DNA of 5,310 nt, taken from positions 7,151 to 12,460 of the forward strand of contig DOTV01000124.1 of the NCBI GenBank assembly GCA_003520925.1, given 5' to 3'. Positions within the stretch are counted from its first letter, which is position 1; every line of letters starts with the position of its first letter. Source of the stretch: Bacteroidales bacterium (lineage in GTDB: Bacteria; Bacteroidota; Bacteroidia; Bacteroidales; VadinHA17). Position numbers and translations under genes: made by a program. A model generated the notes under the pieces. It saw only the letters and a program-made list of their open reading frames with translations, was not told the DNA's origin and searched no databases. Of this stretch, positions 1 through 5,120 are shown one piece after another.

Positions 1-2100
1 TGCAATTACCGACGGTGAATATGCAATATCAACGGTTCCAAGCCGCCTGCTTTTATATTCTGAAGACCAGTCGGATGTATTATAATCAAAATAATACTCA
101 GTAAAGTCCAGTATCTTATTCCGGCTCAGTGTCATGCTGAAATCCCAGGAAAAAAACCGGGCAGGAATAATCCCTGCGGTAATTTCGGCTCCTGTCCGGA
201 AGCTTCTTTCAACATTTGTCATTATAGGATAGCCCACGTTGCTTAGCTCTCCTGTTGGCACAAGCTGGTCTTTATATATCATGCCATACAAGTTAAGAGC
301 TACAGAACTTTTTGCAAATCTCACCTTATATCCCAGTTCGGTGTCGAATAGTCTTTCTGGCTGTGGCATAGCTTCATAGTCGCCTGAAGCTTCCTTGAAG
401 TCGCTTCGTGTCGGCTCCCTGTTTGCGACAGAAAATGAAAGAAATGCTTCCTGATTTGATGCTATATTTAGAAAAAGGCCGGCTTTTGGATTTAAGAAAC
501 CGAATCTGTGTAACTGTCCGATATCTTTCAGATCATCATCAATTCCATCGAGACTGTATTTAATATATCTGAACTGCATATCCCCGAAAACAGAGAGTTC
601 AGGCGTAAGTGACCAGCTCATTTTTCCGTAAATGCCAGCTTCACCTTTCTTGCCATTATTGAAGTACCATTGATCATCTCTTTCTGTAGCTCCAGGATTT
701 CTCATCCATATAATCCGTCCGAAATGATCGCCTGAATAGAGATTCAATTCACCTCCTAAAGTGGCTTCAATCTTTTTGTTTTTGAAATTCAAGGACCAAA
801 CCGACCCGTAAAAATCGTTCGACATCCATTTCCTGCGTATCAGGTCAGTTTCCGTGAAAACCGTACTGCCAATGGTTACCGGTTGCAATCCATAATTTGC
901 ATATGAACCGTCTTCCTTAAACTCCTCATAATAGCCTTTCCCTTTTGTGTAGTGGAGAGCAGAATGAAGGGACAAATTACCCGATATTTTAAGACTGTAA
1001 ATAAGCTGGTAATGATTCTGGATGTAATTATCGCTCTCATTATCATAGTATTGTATTACACCATTTTCATCAGTATACTCCCCTGCCGGGTTGTACCTCC
1101 TGTTTACGGAGAGCATCTCTTTCGGGACACCCCACCAGCCTATCCCGGTATGTTCTTTCCCGAGGATTATGTTAGCTTTAAGCAGTGATCTGCCAGTCCT
1201 GTAAAGAGCACTCAAAAAAGCTGAGTTGTGTTCTGATCCGGTTCTTTCAATAAAACCTTTACTTCGCAGATCAGAATAGCGCATCTGAAATGCGAAACTG
1301 TTTTTTAAAAGTCCGGTTCCGGCACTAATATTGTTTTTAAAGGTACCAAATGAACCGGCTGATGAGTTTATTTCGGCAAATGGTTCATTTTCAATTCCGC
1401 GTGTCCGGATGTTAATTGAAGCCCCGAAAGCTCCCGCTCCATTAGAGGAGGTTCCTACTCCGCGCTGTACCTGGATGTTGTCGACTGATGAAGCAAGGTC
1501 AGGAAGGTCAACCCAGAAGACCTGTTGCGATTCAGGATCATTAAGGGGGATGCCATCGATAGTTACATTGATCCTGCTGGCGTCAGTTCCCCTGATTCTC
1601 ATACTTGTATAACCTATGCCGTTTCCTGCCTCGGAGGTTTCTATAAATGAAGGTGTAAGGCTCAGCATATAAGGCAGATCCTGTCCTGAGTTCCTTTTCT
1701 CAAGAACATCGCCGGCTATATTTGAGTAGGCAAACGGAGCCTGATCACCTGCCCGTGTTGCACTTATGATAACATCGTCTGTTATAATGGTTACCGGTCT
1801 TAATTTAATGTCAATAAGGGTATCTCTTAAAACTTTCACCTCTTTGGTAACTGTTTCATAACCAATATACGAAAACCTTATTGTATAACTCCCCGGCTTC
1901 AGTCCTGTGAATCCATACACTCCGTCCGGTCCGGTCTGAACACCGTTATAGGTACCTGCAATTGAAACACCAGCTCCTGCAAGCGGATCGTCATTCAGGT
2001 CAGTAACTTTTCCTCTCAGGTTTTGACCATTCGCACATTCATGACCAGCAAAAAACCACAAAACAAAAACGATATACAGAAATGAAAAATTTATTTTCAT
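1..2100 (-). CDS. TonB-dependent outer-membrane receptor, probable thiamine transporter (C-terminus beyond window)
   Basis: The frame is open for 700 codons from the ATG at 2100 to the left edge, so the protein is cut at its C-terminus, probably by the last barrel strands. Seen: a signal peptide (about residues 1-25), a carboxypeptidase-regulatory-like beta-sandwich (about 27-105, starting LRGKVTD, with GVYGFTGLKPGSYTI), a TonB-box-like DDVIISATRA (about 108-117), a plug domain (about 120-235, with MRIRGTDASRINVTIDGIPL and GASINIRTRG), then alternating barrel strands. Such receptors sit in the outer membrane and import scarce ligands using TonB-ExbBD energy. The substrate is inferred from the TPP riboswitch in its leader: in Bacteroides a receptor called Omr1/OMthi is controlled this way and lies beside pnuT and tnr3. 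Family assignment is firm; thiamine specificity rests on the regulation alone. No Shine-Dalgarno is seen before the ATG, only an AT-rich leader, normal for this phylum. Confidence 0.95.
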   Translation of the reverse strand, partial: MKINFSFLYIVFVLWFFAGHECANGQNLRGKVTDLNDDPLAGAGVSIAGTYNGVQTGPDGVYGFTGLKPGSYTIRFSYIGYETVTKEVKVLRDTLIDIKLRPVTIITDDVIISATRAGDQAPFAYSNIAGDVLEKRNSGQDLPYMLSLTPSFIETSEAGNGIGYTSMRIRGTDASRINVTIDGIPLNDPESQQVFWVDLPDLASSVDNIQVQRGVGTSSNGAGAFGASINIRTRGIENEPFAEINSSAGSFGTFKNNISAGTGLLKNSFAFQMRYSDLRSKGFIERTGSEHNSAFLSALYRTGRSLLKANIILGKEHTGIGWWGVPKEMLSVNRRYNPAGEYTDENGVIQYYDNESDNYIQNHYQLIYSLKISGNLSLHSALHYTKGKGYYEEFKEDGSYANYGLQPVTIGSTVFTETDLIRRKWMSNDFYGSVWSLNFKNKKIEATLGGELNLYSGDHFGRIIWMRNPGATERDDQWYFNNGKKGEAGIYGKMSWSLTPELSVFGDMQFRYIKYSLDGIDDDLKDIGQLHRFGFLNPKAGLFLNIASNQEAFLSFSVANREPTRSDFKEASGDYEAMPQPERLFDTELGYKVRFAKSSVALNLYGMIYKDQLVPTGELSNVGYPIMTNVERSFRTGAEITAGIIPARFFSWDFSMTLSRNKILDFTEYYFDYNTSDWSSEYKSRRLGTVDIAYSPSVIA

Positions 2101-2126
2101 TTTAAGATCTTAATTAAAAAAATGTC

Positions 2127-2208
2127 ACAGGGTGCTTTTCCCTACGCCGGCATTACCCGGATCAGGTATAAGGGTATGATCTCAGCCTGTAATATTAAGG
2201 CACCCCGT
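2127..2208 (-). promoter_or_regulatory. TPP riboswitch (THI element) controlling the TonB receptor
   Basis: On the minus strand the conserved TPP aptamer blocks appear in order: GGGGTGCC (2206-2199), CTGAGA (2185-2180), ATACCC (2176-2171), ACCTGATC (2167-2160), then CCGGGTAATGCCGGCGTAGG (2160-2141). The closing stem P1 can be drawn as nine pairs between 2208-2200 and 2135-2127, including one G-U pair. CUGAGA is the pyrimidine-binding block; the GCGUAGGGAA region forms the pyrophosphate arm side. The start codon is 26 nt past P1. In the family, TPP binding lowers expression of thiamine uptake and synthesis genes. A seven-U run follows P1 by four nucleotides, so termination control is possible, but no separate terminator or anti-SD hairpin is obvious. 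Confidence 0.96.
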
Positions 2209-2219
2209 TTTCGACATGA

Positions 2220-2227
2220 CAAAATTA
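2220..2227 (-). promoter_or_regulatory. Bacteroidota-type -7 promoter element before the riboswitch
   Basis: The minus strand reads TAATTTTG, an exact fit to the Bacteroidota -7 consensus TAnnTTTG. Transcription starting 5-8 nt downstream (about 2215-2212) would place the RNA 5' end just ahead of riboswitch stem P1, which is a good positional check. No convincing TTG is seen at the -33 distance, so the call rests on the -7 box and its position. Confidence 0.6.
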
Positions 2228-2245
2228 CTATCTTTTACCAGAAAC

Positions 2246-2277
2246 TTGTCAGTTAATTCAGATTTTTCTTAAATTGG
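2246..2277 (+). promoter_or_regulatory. Possible divergent promoter for the DUF3052-like gene
   Basis: TTG at 2246-2248 is followed after 21 nt by TAAATTGG at 2270-2277, one mismatch from TAnnTTTG. A start about 7 nt later would leave a leader of roughly 14 nt before the ATG at 2298. A second candidate, TATCTTTT at 2229-2236, also differs from the consensus at one position. Both are weak matches in AT-rich DNA. Confidence 0.3.
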
Positions 2278-2297
2278 CATACAAATCGGGGATCTCC

Positions 2298-2729
2298 ATG
2301 CAGACTCTTCTTCAAAAACTGAATTATAAAGGGCAGAAGCGGATAGTCGTTTTCAATGCTGAGAAGAGTTTTAAGCTTGCTCCGCAAAAGGAAACTAAAG
2401 ATATCCAGATAGATAATGAAATAGATCTGAGATATCCTTATGATTTCATGATAATTTTTGTCAGGAAGTCCAGGGAGGTTGAAGAGATAACCCCTGTAGC
2501 GCTGCATAATCTTGCTGTGGATGGTATCCTGTGGTTCTGTTATCCAAAGAAAACATCAAAAAAGTACTCATCAGATATAAATAGAGATAATGGCTGGAAA
2601 GCGCTGAACGATCTTGAGTTTTATGGGATACGATTGGTTACTATAGATGAAGACTGGTCAGCGATGAGATTCAGGAATATAAAATATATTAAGTCTACTT
2701 CAGACAGGTTTATAGCGAAGAAAATTTAG
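2298..2729 (+). CDS. DUF3052-like protein of unknown function
   Basis: A 143-residue soluble protein without signal peptide or membrane segments. The pattern fits DUF3052-type proteins: an N-terminal strand IVVFNAEKSF (16-25), a strand YDFMIIFVRK (48-57), a helix then DGILWFCYPKKTSK (75-88), the polar block SSDINRDNGW (91-100), and a C-terminal VTIDEDWSAMRFR (114-126). The strand-helix order recalls a Rossmann or methyltransferase-like fold, but the glycine-rich SAM loop is not visible, so no enzymatic activity is proposed. The ATG at 2298 was preferred over an in-frame TTG at 2274 because homology-like sequence begins after it and GGGGA lies 5-9 nt upstream. The alkyltransferase gene begins 11 nt after its stop, so the two are probably cotranscribed. 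Family name is from memory of the motif pattern, not from a search. Confidence 0.8.
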   Translation: MQTLLQKLNYKGQKRIVVFNAEKSFKLAPQKETKDIQIDNEIDLRYPYDFMIIFVRKSREVEEITPVALHNLAVDGILWFCYPKKTSKKYSSDINRDNGWKALNDLEFYGIRLVTIDEDWSAMRFRNIKYIKSTSDRFIAKKI

Positions 2730-2740
2730 GAAAGAGGGAT

Positions 2741-3271
2741 ATGATTAAGACCTTGCTAATCGAGACTCCTCTTGGAGAAATGGCGGCTGCTGCCACGAAG
2801 GATGGGGTTTGTCTTCTCGAATTCACAAGCAGGCCGGCTCTCGAATCTGAATTCAACAGGCTGGCGCTTACTTTCGGTGAAACAGTTACATCAGGCAGCA
2901 ACAGGCATCTCAGGACCCTTAAAAAACAGTTGAAAGAATACTTTAAAGGAAAACGAAAAGAGTTTTCGCTTCCCCTGATAACTGTCGGAACCGATTTCCA
3001 GATCGCAGTCTGGAACAGACTTAAGAATATCCCTTATGGAAAAACAACATCCTACCTCGAACTGGCCAAATCGATAAAACATCCGGGTGCAGCAAGGGCA
3101 GTTGCCGGCGCCAACGGATCGAACAGGATTGCCATAATAATTCCATGTCACAGGGTTATTGGTTCCGACGGCGACCTTGTAGGTTATGCCGGAGGACTCG
3201 ACAAGAAGAAATGGCTTATTGACCACGAAGGAAAATATTCGGGCAAGCCTATCGATGGTACACTTTTCTAA
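2741..3271 (+). CDS. ogt: Methylated-DNA--[protein]-cysteine S-methyltransferase
   Basis: A suicide DNA-repair protein that moves the alkyl group from O6-alkylguanine (and O4-alkylthymine) in DNA onto its own cysteine. The 176 residues match the single-polypeptide Ogt class: a poorly conserved N-terminal domain (1-80) without the Ada zinc-cysteine module, then the DNA-binding and active-site domain. Visible signatures are FQIAVWNRLKNIPYGKTTSY (86-105), the recognition helix with arginine finger R119 in GAARAVAGANGSN (116-128), the catalytic IIPCHRVIG with C136 (133-141), and the closing GYAGGLDKKKWLIDHE. All residues expected for activity appear intact. GAAAGAGGG lies just upstream of the ATG as a possible ribosome site. 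It follows the DUF3052-like gene by 11 nt and precedes a lipoprotein gene by 25 nt. No Ada-like regulatory domain is present, so inducible expression is not indicated. Confidence 0.96.
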   Translation: MIKTLLIETPLGEMAAAATKDGVCLLEFTSRPALESEFNRLALTFGETVTSGSNRHLRTLKKQLKEYFKGKRKEFSLPLITVGTDFQIAVWNRLKNIPYGKTTSYLELAKSIKHPGAARAVAGANGSNRIAIIIPCHRVIGSDGDLVGYAGGLDKKKWLIDHEGKYSGKPIDGTLF

Positions 3272-3296
3272 TATATGTAAATCAAAAAACAAAAAA

Positions 3297-3653
3297 ATGA
3301 AATTGCTCACCCTTAAGAGAGATTTTCTGCTTTTAACTTTGTTTCTGGTCTTTATCCTTTTAACAGGTTGTGCTAAAAATGAGGTTATTGATCAATGTCT
3401 CACAGGTCACAGGTATGGATTCTTCGGAGGATTATGGCATGGATTTATCGCCCCTTTCGACTTTATCGGGATGCTTTTTAACAAGGGAATTACGATGTTC
3501 GCACCGAACAACAATGGCGGATTATATGCTCTCGGATTCCTGCTTGGAAGCGGCGGCTGGGGATTTTTTGGCAGCAAAGGGGTTCACAGGGTCCGGCACC
3601 GGAAAGTCAGTTTTAAGTCGCAGAAATTTGATGATGCGGAAGTGGTTGAATAA
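3297..3653 (+). CDS. Small glycine/aromatic-rich lipoprotein, unknown function
   Basis: A 118-residue protein with a lipoprotein signal: a basic N-terminus, a hydrophobic core (10-22), and lipobox LLTGC with C25 as the predicted lipidated residue. The mature part carries YGFFGGLWHGFIAPFDFIGM (40-59), a short loop with PNNNGG (70-75), a hydrophobic glycine-rich stretch LYALGFLLGSGGWGFFG (76-92), and a basic then acidic tail. The WHGFIAP...NNNGG...GFLLG pattern recurs in small uncharacterised proteins of many bacteria, as far as I recall; no function is known to me. The hydrophobic stretches may be two membrane-associated hairpins. The ATG at 3297 was chosen over an upstream in-frame ATG at 3186, which lies inside the alkyltransferase gene, because it sets up a proper signal peptide. 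The upstream leader is A-rich without a Shine-Dalgarno. Confidence 0.85.
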   Translation: MKLLTLKRDFLLLTLFLVFILLTGCAKNEVIDQCLTGHRYGFFGGLWHGFIAPFDFIGMLFNKGITMFAPNNNGGLYALGFLLGSGGWGFFGSKGVHRVRHRKVSFKSQKFDDAEVVE

Positions 3654-3659
3654 TAAAAG

Positions 3660-3740
3660 CCTCTCCCTAAATCCCTCCCCCAGGAGGGAGGGACCTAACT
3701 AACCTCTCCCGAACCCCTCCACAACCCAGAGGCAGGGGCT
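3660..3740. repeat. Two degenerate copies of a CCTCTCCC...CCCTCC intergenic repeat
   Basis: Copy 1 (3660-3678) and copy 2 (3703-3720) start with the same CCTCTCCC and end with CCCTCC; they differ by two substitutions and a one-base gap. Each is followed by purine-rich sequence that can fold back. In copy 1 TCCCTCC (3672-3678) pairs with GGAGGGA (3683-3689) across a CCCA loop. In copy 2 CCCCT (3714-3718) can pair with AGGGG (3734-3738), or CCTCT (3703-3707) with AGAGG (3728-3732). The block starts seven bases after the lipoprotein stop. Similar C-rich/G-rich units are, from memory, common dispersed repeats in Bacteroidota genomes; this needs a genome to confirm. Confidence 0.7.
3672..3689 (+). 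terminator. GC-rich hairpin downstream of the lipoprotein gene, possible transcript end
   Basis: A perfect 7-bp stem (TCCCTCC with GGAGGGA) and a CCCA loop lie 19 nt after the stop codon of the small lipoprotein. There is no U-tract after it, so it is not a classical intrinsic terminator; it may instead stabilise the mRNA 3' end or simply be part of the dispersed repeat. Confidence 0.3.
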
Positions 3741-3753
3741 TTGGGAAACCGCA

Positions 3754-3787
3754 TTTATCCGTCGTTAACCTTGCAACGATGGATAAA
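3754..3787. repeat. Long imperfect palindrome (13-bp stem, 8-nt loop)
   Basis: TTTATCCGTCGTT (3754-3766) is complemented by AACGATGGATAAA (3775-3787) with a single G-U pair, leaving loop AACCTTGC. On the plus strand five A's in a row but no T-run follow, so it does not look like an intrinsic terminator. It is not part of any gene. Its compact hairpin form and intergenic position resemble REP-type elements handled by Y1 transposases, but no transposase is in the window. Confidence 0.75.
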
Positions 3788-3823
3788 AAGACGGGGCATA
3801 AAGAGGGTAAATGATTTTGCTAC

Positions 3824-3844
3824 CTTAAAAATAGGATATTCAAT
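3824..3844 (+). repeat. Left arm of inverted repeat flanking the DUF559 remnant
   Basis: This arm contains AAAATAGGATATT (3828-3840), whose exact reverse complement occurs at 4044-4056. Over 21 bp the two arms agree at 18 positions. The arm ends three bases before the ATG of the remnant ORF. Confidence 0.75.
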
Positions 3845-3847
3845 CTC

Positions 3848-4033
3848 ATGGCATATTTAGGGAAAAGTATTGAAAGAGAAATGTACTTTGACCCCGCTGT
3901 TCAGGAACATGACGATGGTCGAACGGGAGAACCCGATAGATTTGGAATCAAAGTCATAAGATTTACAAACGACCAGGTTTTGGAAAATCATGAATTCATC
4001 ATAAATAAAATAAAATCGATTAAAAGAAACTGA
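3848..4033 (+). pseudogene. C-terminal remnant of a DUF559 (Vsr-like) endonuclease
   Basis: The 61 codons match only the end of DUF559 proteins, which are about 110-130 residues long with a restriction-endonuclease-like fold related to very-short-patch-repair nucleases. Recognisable is VQEHDDGRT..., followed by the final strand and helix FGIKVIRFTNDQVLENHEFI (33-52). The first half of the domain is missing, and the usual acidic strand ending in a D-G pair is not seen before DPAVQEHD, so catalysis is unlikely. A proline in GEPDRF sits where related proteins normally have a helix residue, consistent with decay. An in-frame stop at 3812-3814 prevents a longer reading, and no N-terminal part was seen nearby. 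Both ends are bracketed by 21-bp imperfect inverted repeats. It could still be expressed as a small protein, as the frame is open with its own ATG. Confidence 0.7.
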
Positions 4034-4039
4034 GTCCAC

Positions 4040-4060
4040 ATTAAATATCCTATTTTAAAT
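4040..4060 (-). repeat. Right arm of inverted repeat flanking the DUF559 remnant
   Basis: Contains AATATCCTATTTT (4044-4056), the exact complement of the left-arm core. It begins six bases after the remnant's stop codon and ends nine bases before the start of the next lipoprotein gene, so it occupies that gene's leader. No clear target-site duplication is seen outside the two arms (TGCTAC on the left, AAATCT on the right). Confidence 0.75.
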
Positions 4061-4069
4061 AAATCTTCT

Positions 4070-4483
4070 ATGCTTTTAAAATTTCTCCTGAAATCAATTA
4101 TTATCCTTTTCTGTATACTTTCAATCCTTACACTTTTCGGCTGTGTATCCTCTAAAGGCTTTGCTCCCGGACAAAAAACCGGTGCACCAAACTGGAAAAA
4201 CCTCTATTTTTTTCACGCAGGTGACAGTACCTGGATAGTAAAACCGGTCACTGAAACCGGTAACCGGTTTACAGGATTAATTTATAATCCGGAAGTGATC
4301 AAAAAAAGCCGGCAGGTCCATATTTACGCTGAACCGCTTTCGTTTGTTACAATATCAAACGGGAAACTGTCAGTTCCGATGGAGAATATAGTAAGGGTTG
4401 AAAACTCCAGGATAAATCCTGGAATGATCGTTGCATCGGTCTGTTTAGTGGGCCTTTTGTTTCTTATTCCGATGGTCCTTTAG
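4070..4483 (+). CDS. Small lipoprotein with C-terminal membrane segment, unknown function
   Basis: A 137-residue protein. The N-terminus is a lipoprotein signal with a long hydrophobic core and lipobox LFGC, lipidated residue C25. The mature domain (about 30-115) is mostly beta-strand in character: DSTWIVKPV, NRFTGLIYNP, VHIYAEP, then SVPMENIVRVE (about 100-110). It ends in a hydrophobic segment (117-137, GMIVASVCLVGLLFLIPMVL) with no residues after it. Similar small Bacteroidota proteins with an I-P-x-E-x-I-x-x-V-E strand before a terminal membrane helix exist as far as I recall; their role is unknown to me. The ATG at 4070 is the only start that gives a full signal peptide. Its last 20 bases overlap the end of the converging dedA-like gene. 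The coding sequence holds several ACCGGT repeats and an 18-bp palindrome (see findings). Confidence 0.82.
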   Translation: MLLKFLLKSIIILFCILSILTLFGCVSSKGFAPGQKTGAPNWKNLYFFHAGDSTWIVKPVTETGNRFTGLIYNPEVIKKSRQVHIYAEPLSFVTISNGKLSVPMENIVRVENSRINPGMIVASVCLVGLLFLIPMVL

Positions 4484-5120
4484 CCTGCTGCCTGGCACCT
4501 TTCGCCTTATTACCTTTCTTCTTTTGTATTATTCCTTTCACAACCAGGTACACGACAAATACTGCTCCCAGTACGTAAAGTATATCGTCCACATAAGGGA
4601 AAATTTTGTCCCTGAGGTCGTAGATATAAAAGCCAATTATTGCAAGTATTATATTCCATAAACCAGCACCTATAAAAGTATAAAACATAAAACTCTTAAG
4701 ATCCATCTTTGCCAATCCAGCTGGAATGGATATCAGATGTCTTACCCCCGGAACAAGACGCCCTATAAAAGTTGAGGTCTTACCGTTCCTGATAAAATAA
4801 TTTTCCGCATGTTCCACCTTTTCTTTCGAAAGTAGAAAAATCTTACCAATCTTTGACTCAGCGAATTTATATACAATTGGTCGTCCAAGATAAAATGCCA
4901 GTGTATAATTAATGAGTGAACCGGTTAATGCCCCTACCGTTCCAAAAAAGATTACCCCGAAAATATTCAGATCGCCCTGCGCGGCTTTGTAAGCTGCAAA
5001 CGGGATAACAACTTCTGAAGGCAAAGGAAGGAAAGTGCTTTCAATAAGCATCAGCAATGCAATTGTCAGATAGTTCAGATTGGCCATGTACCAATCCAGT
5101 AGAGTATGAAATATTTCCAT
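4464..5120 (-). CDS. DedA family integral membrane protein
   Basis: A 218-residue inner-membrane protein of the DedA/VTT (SNARE-associated) family. Members act in membrane homeostasis, and some are undecaprenyl-phosphate or phospholipid flippases; the substrate here cannot be told. Visible hallmarks: the first re-entrant region with E27 in IESTFLPLPSEVVIPFAAY (26-44), a G-rich helix (55-79) ending YLGR, and the second signature FIGRLVPGVRHLISIPAG (118-135), whose R121 and R127 have the spacing of the essential arginines of E. coli YqjA/YghB. It continues with M139...F...GAGLWN and a last membrane helix (about 180-197), then a basic tail KKKGNKAKGARQQAKGPSE. The start ATG overlaps the stop of the preceding gene as TAATG, supporting both the start choice and translational coupling. 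The 3' end overlaps the opposite-strand lipoprotein gene by 20 bp. Confidence 0.94.
   Translation of the reverse strand: MEIFHTLLDWYMANLNYLTIALLMLIESTFLPLPSEVVIPFAAYKAAQGDLNIFGVIFFGTVGALTGSLINYTLAFYLGRPIVYKFAESKIGKIFLLSKEKVEHAENYFIRNGKTSTFIGRLVPGVRHLISIPAGLAKMDLKSFMFYTFIGAGLWNIILAIIGFYIYDLRDKIFPYVDDILYVLGAVFVVYLVVKGIIQKKKGNKAKGARQQAKGPSE

Noticed and set aside
952..1188. Plus-strand open frame of 78 codons
   Set aside because: It lies wholly inside the barrel-coding part of the TonB receptor on the other strand and shows no family-like pattern.
1331..1612. Plus-strand open frame of 93 codons
   Set aside because: Opposite the well-conserved plug domain of the receptor; a shadow frame.
2274..2297. 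Upstream TTG start extending the DUF3052-like protein by eight residues
   Set aside because: The ATG at 2298 has a better-placed purine stretch, and the TTG falls inside a possible -7 element.
2253..2507. Minus-strand frame crossing the riboswitch promoter region and the DUF3052-like gene
   Set aside because: It opposes a conserved gene and lacks recognisable features.
3186..3296. N-terminal extension of the small lipoprotein from an ATG inside ogt
   Set aside because: It would bury the lipoprotein signal sequence behind 37 unrelated residues and overlap ogt by 86 bp.
2710..3310. Two minus-strand frames opposite the alkyltransferase gene
   Set aside because: The plus strand encodes an intact, clearly recognised enzyme; the antisense products look random.
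3370..3702. Plus-strand frame overlapping the small lipoprotein in another phase and entering the repeats
   Set aside because: The lipoprotein frame has a clear signal peptide and motif blocks; this one ends in repeat-derived sequence.
3754..3787. Intrinsic terminator
   Set aside because: No T-run follows the stem on the plus strand, and on the minus strand the stem is followed by TGCGG instead of a U tract.
3857..4039. Minus-strand frame opposite the DUF559 remnant
   Set aside because: The plus-strand frame carries the recognisable nuclease C-terminal motif; the antisense does not.
3660..4060. CRISPR array
   Set aside because: The repeats are only two, diverged and irregularly spaced, with no uniform spacers and no cas genes.
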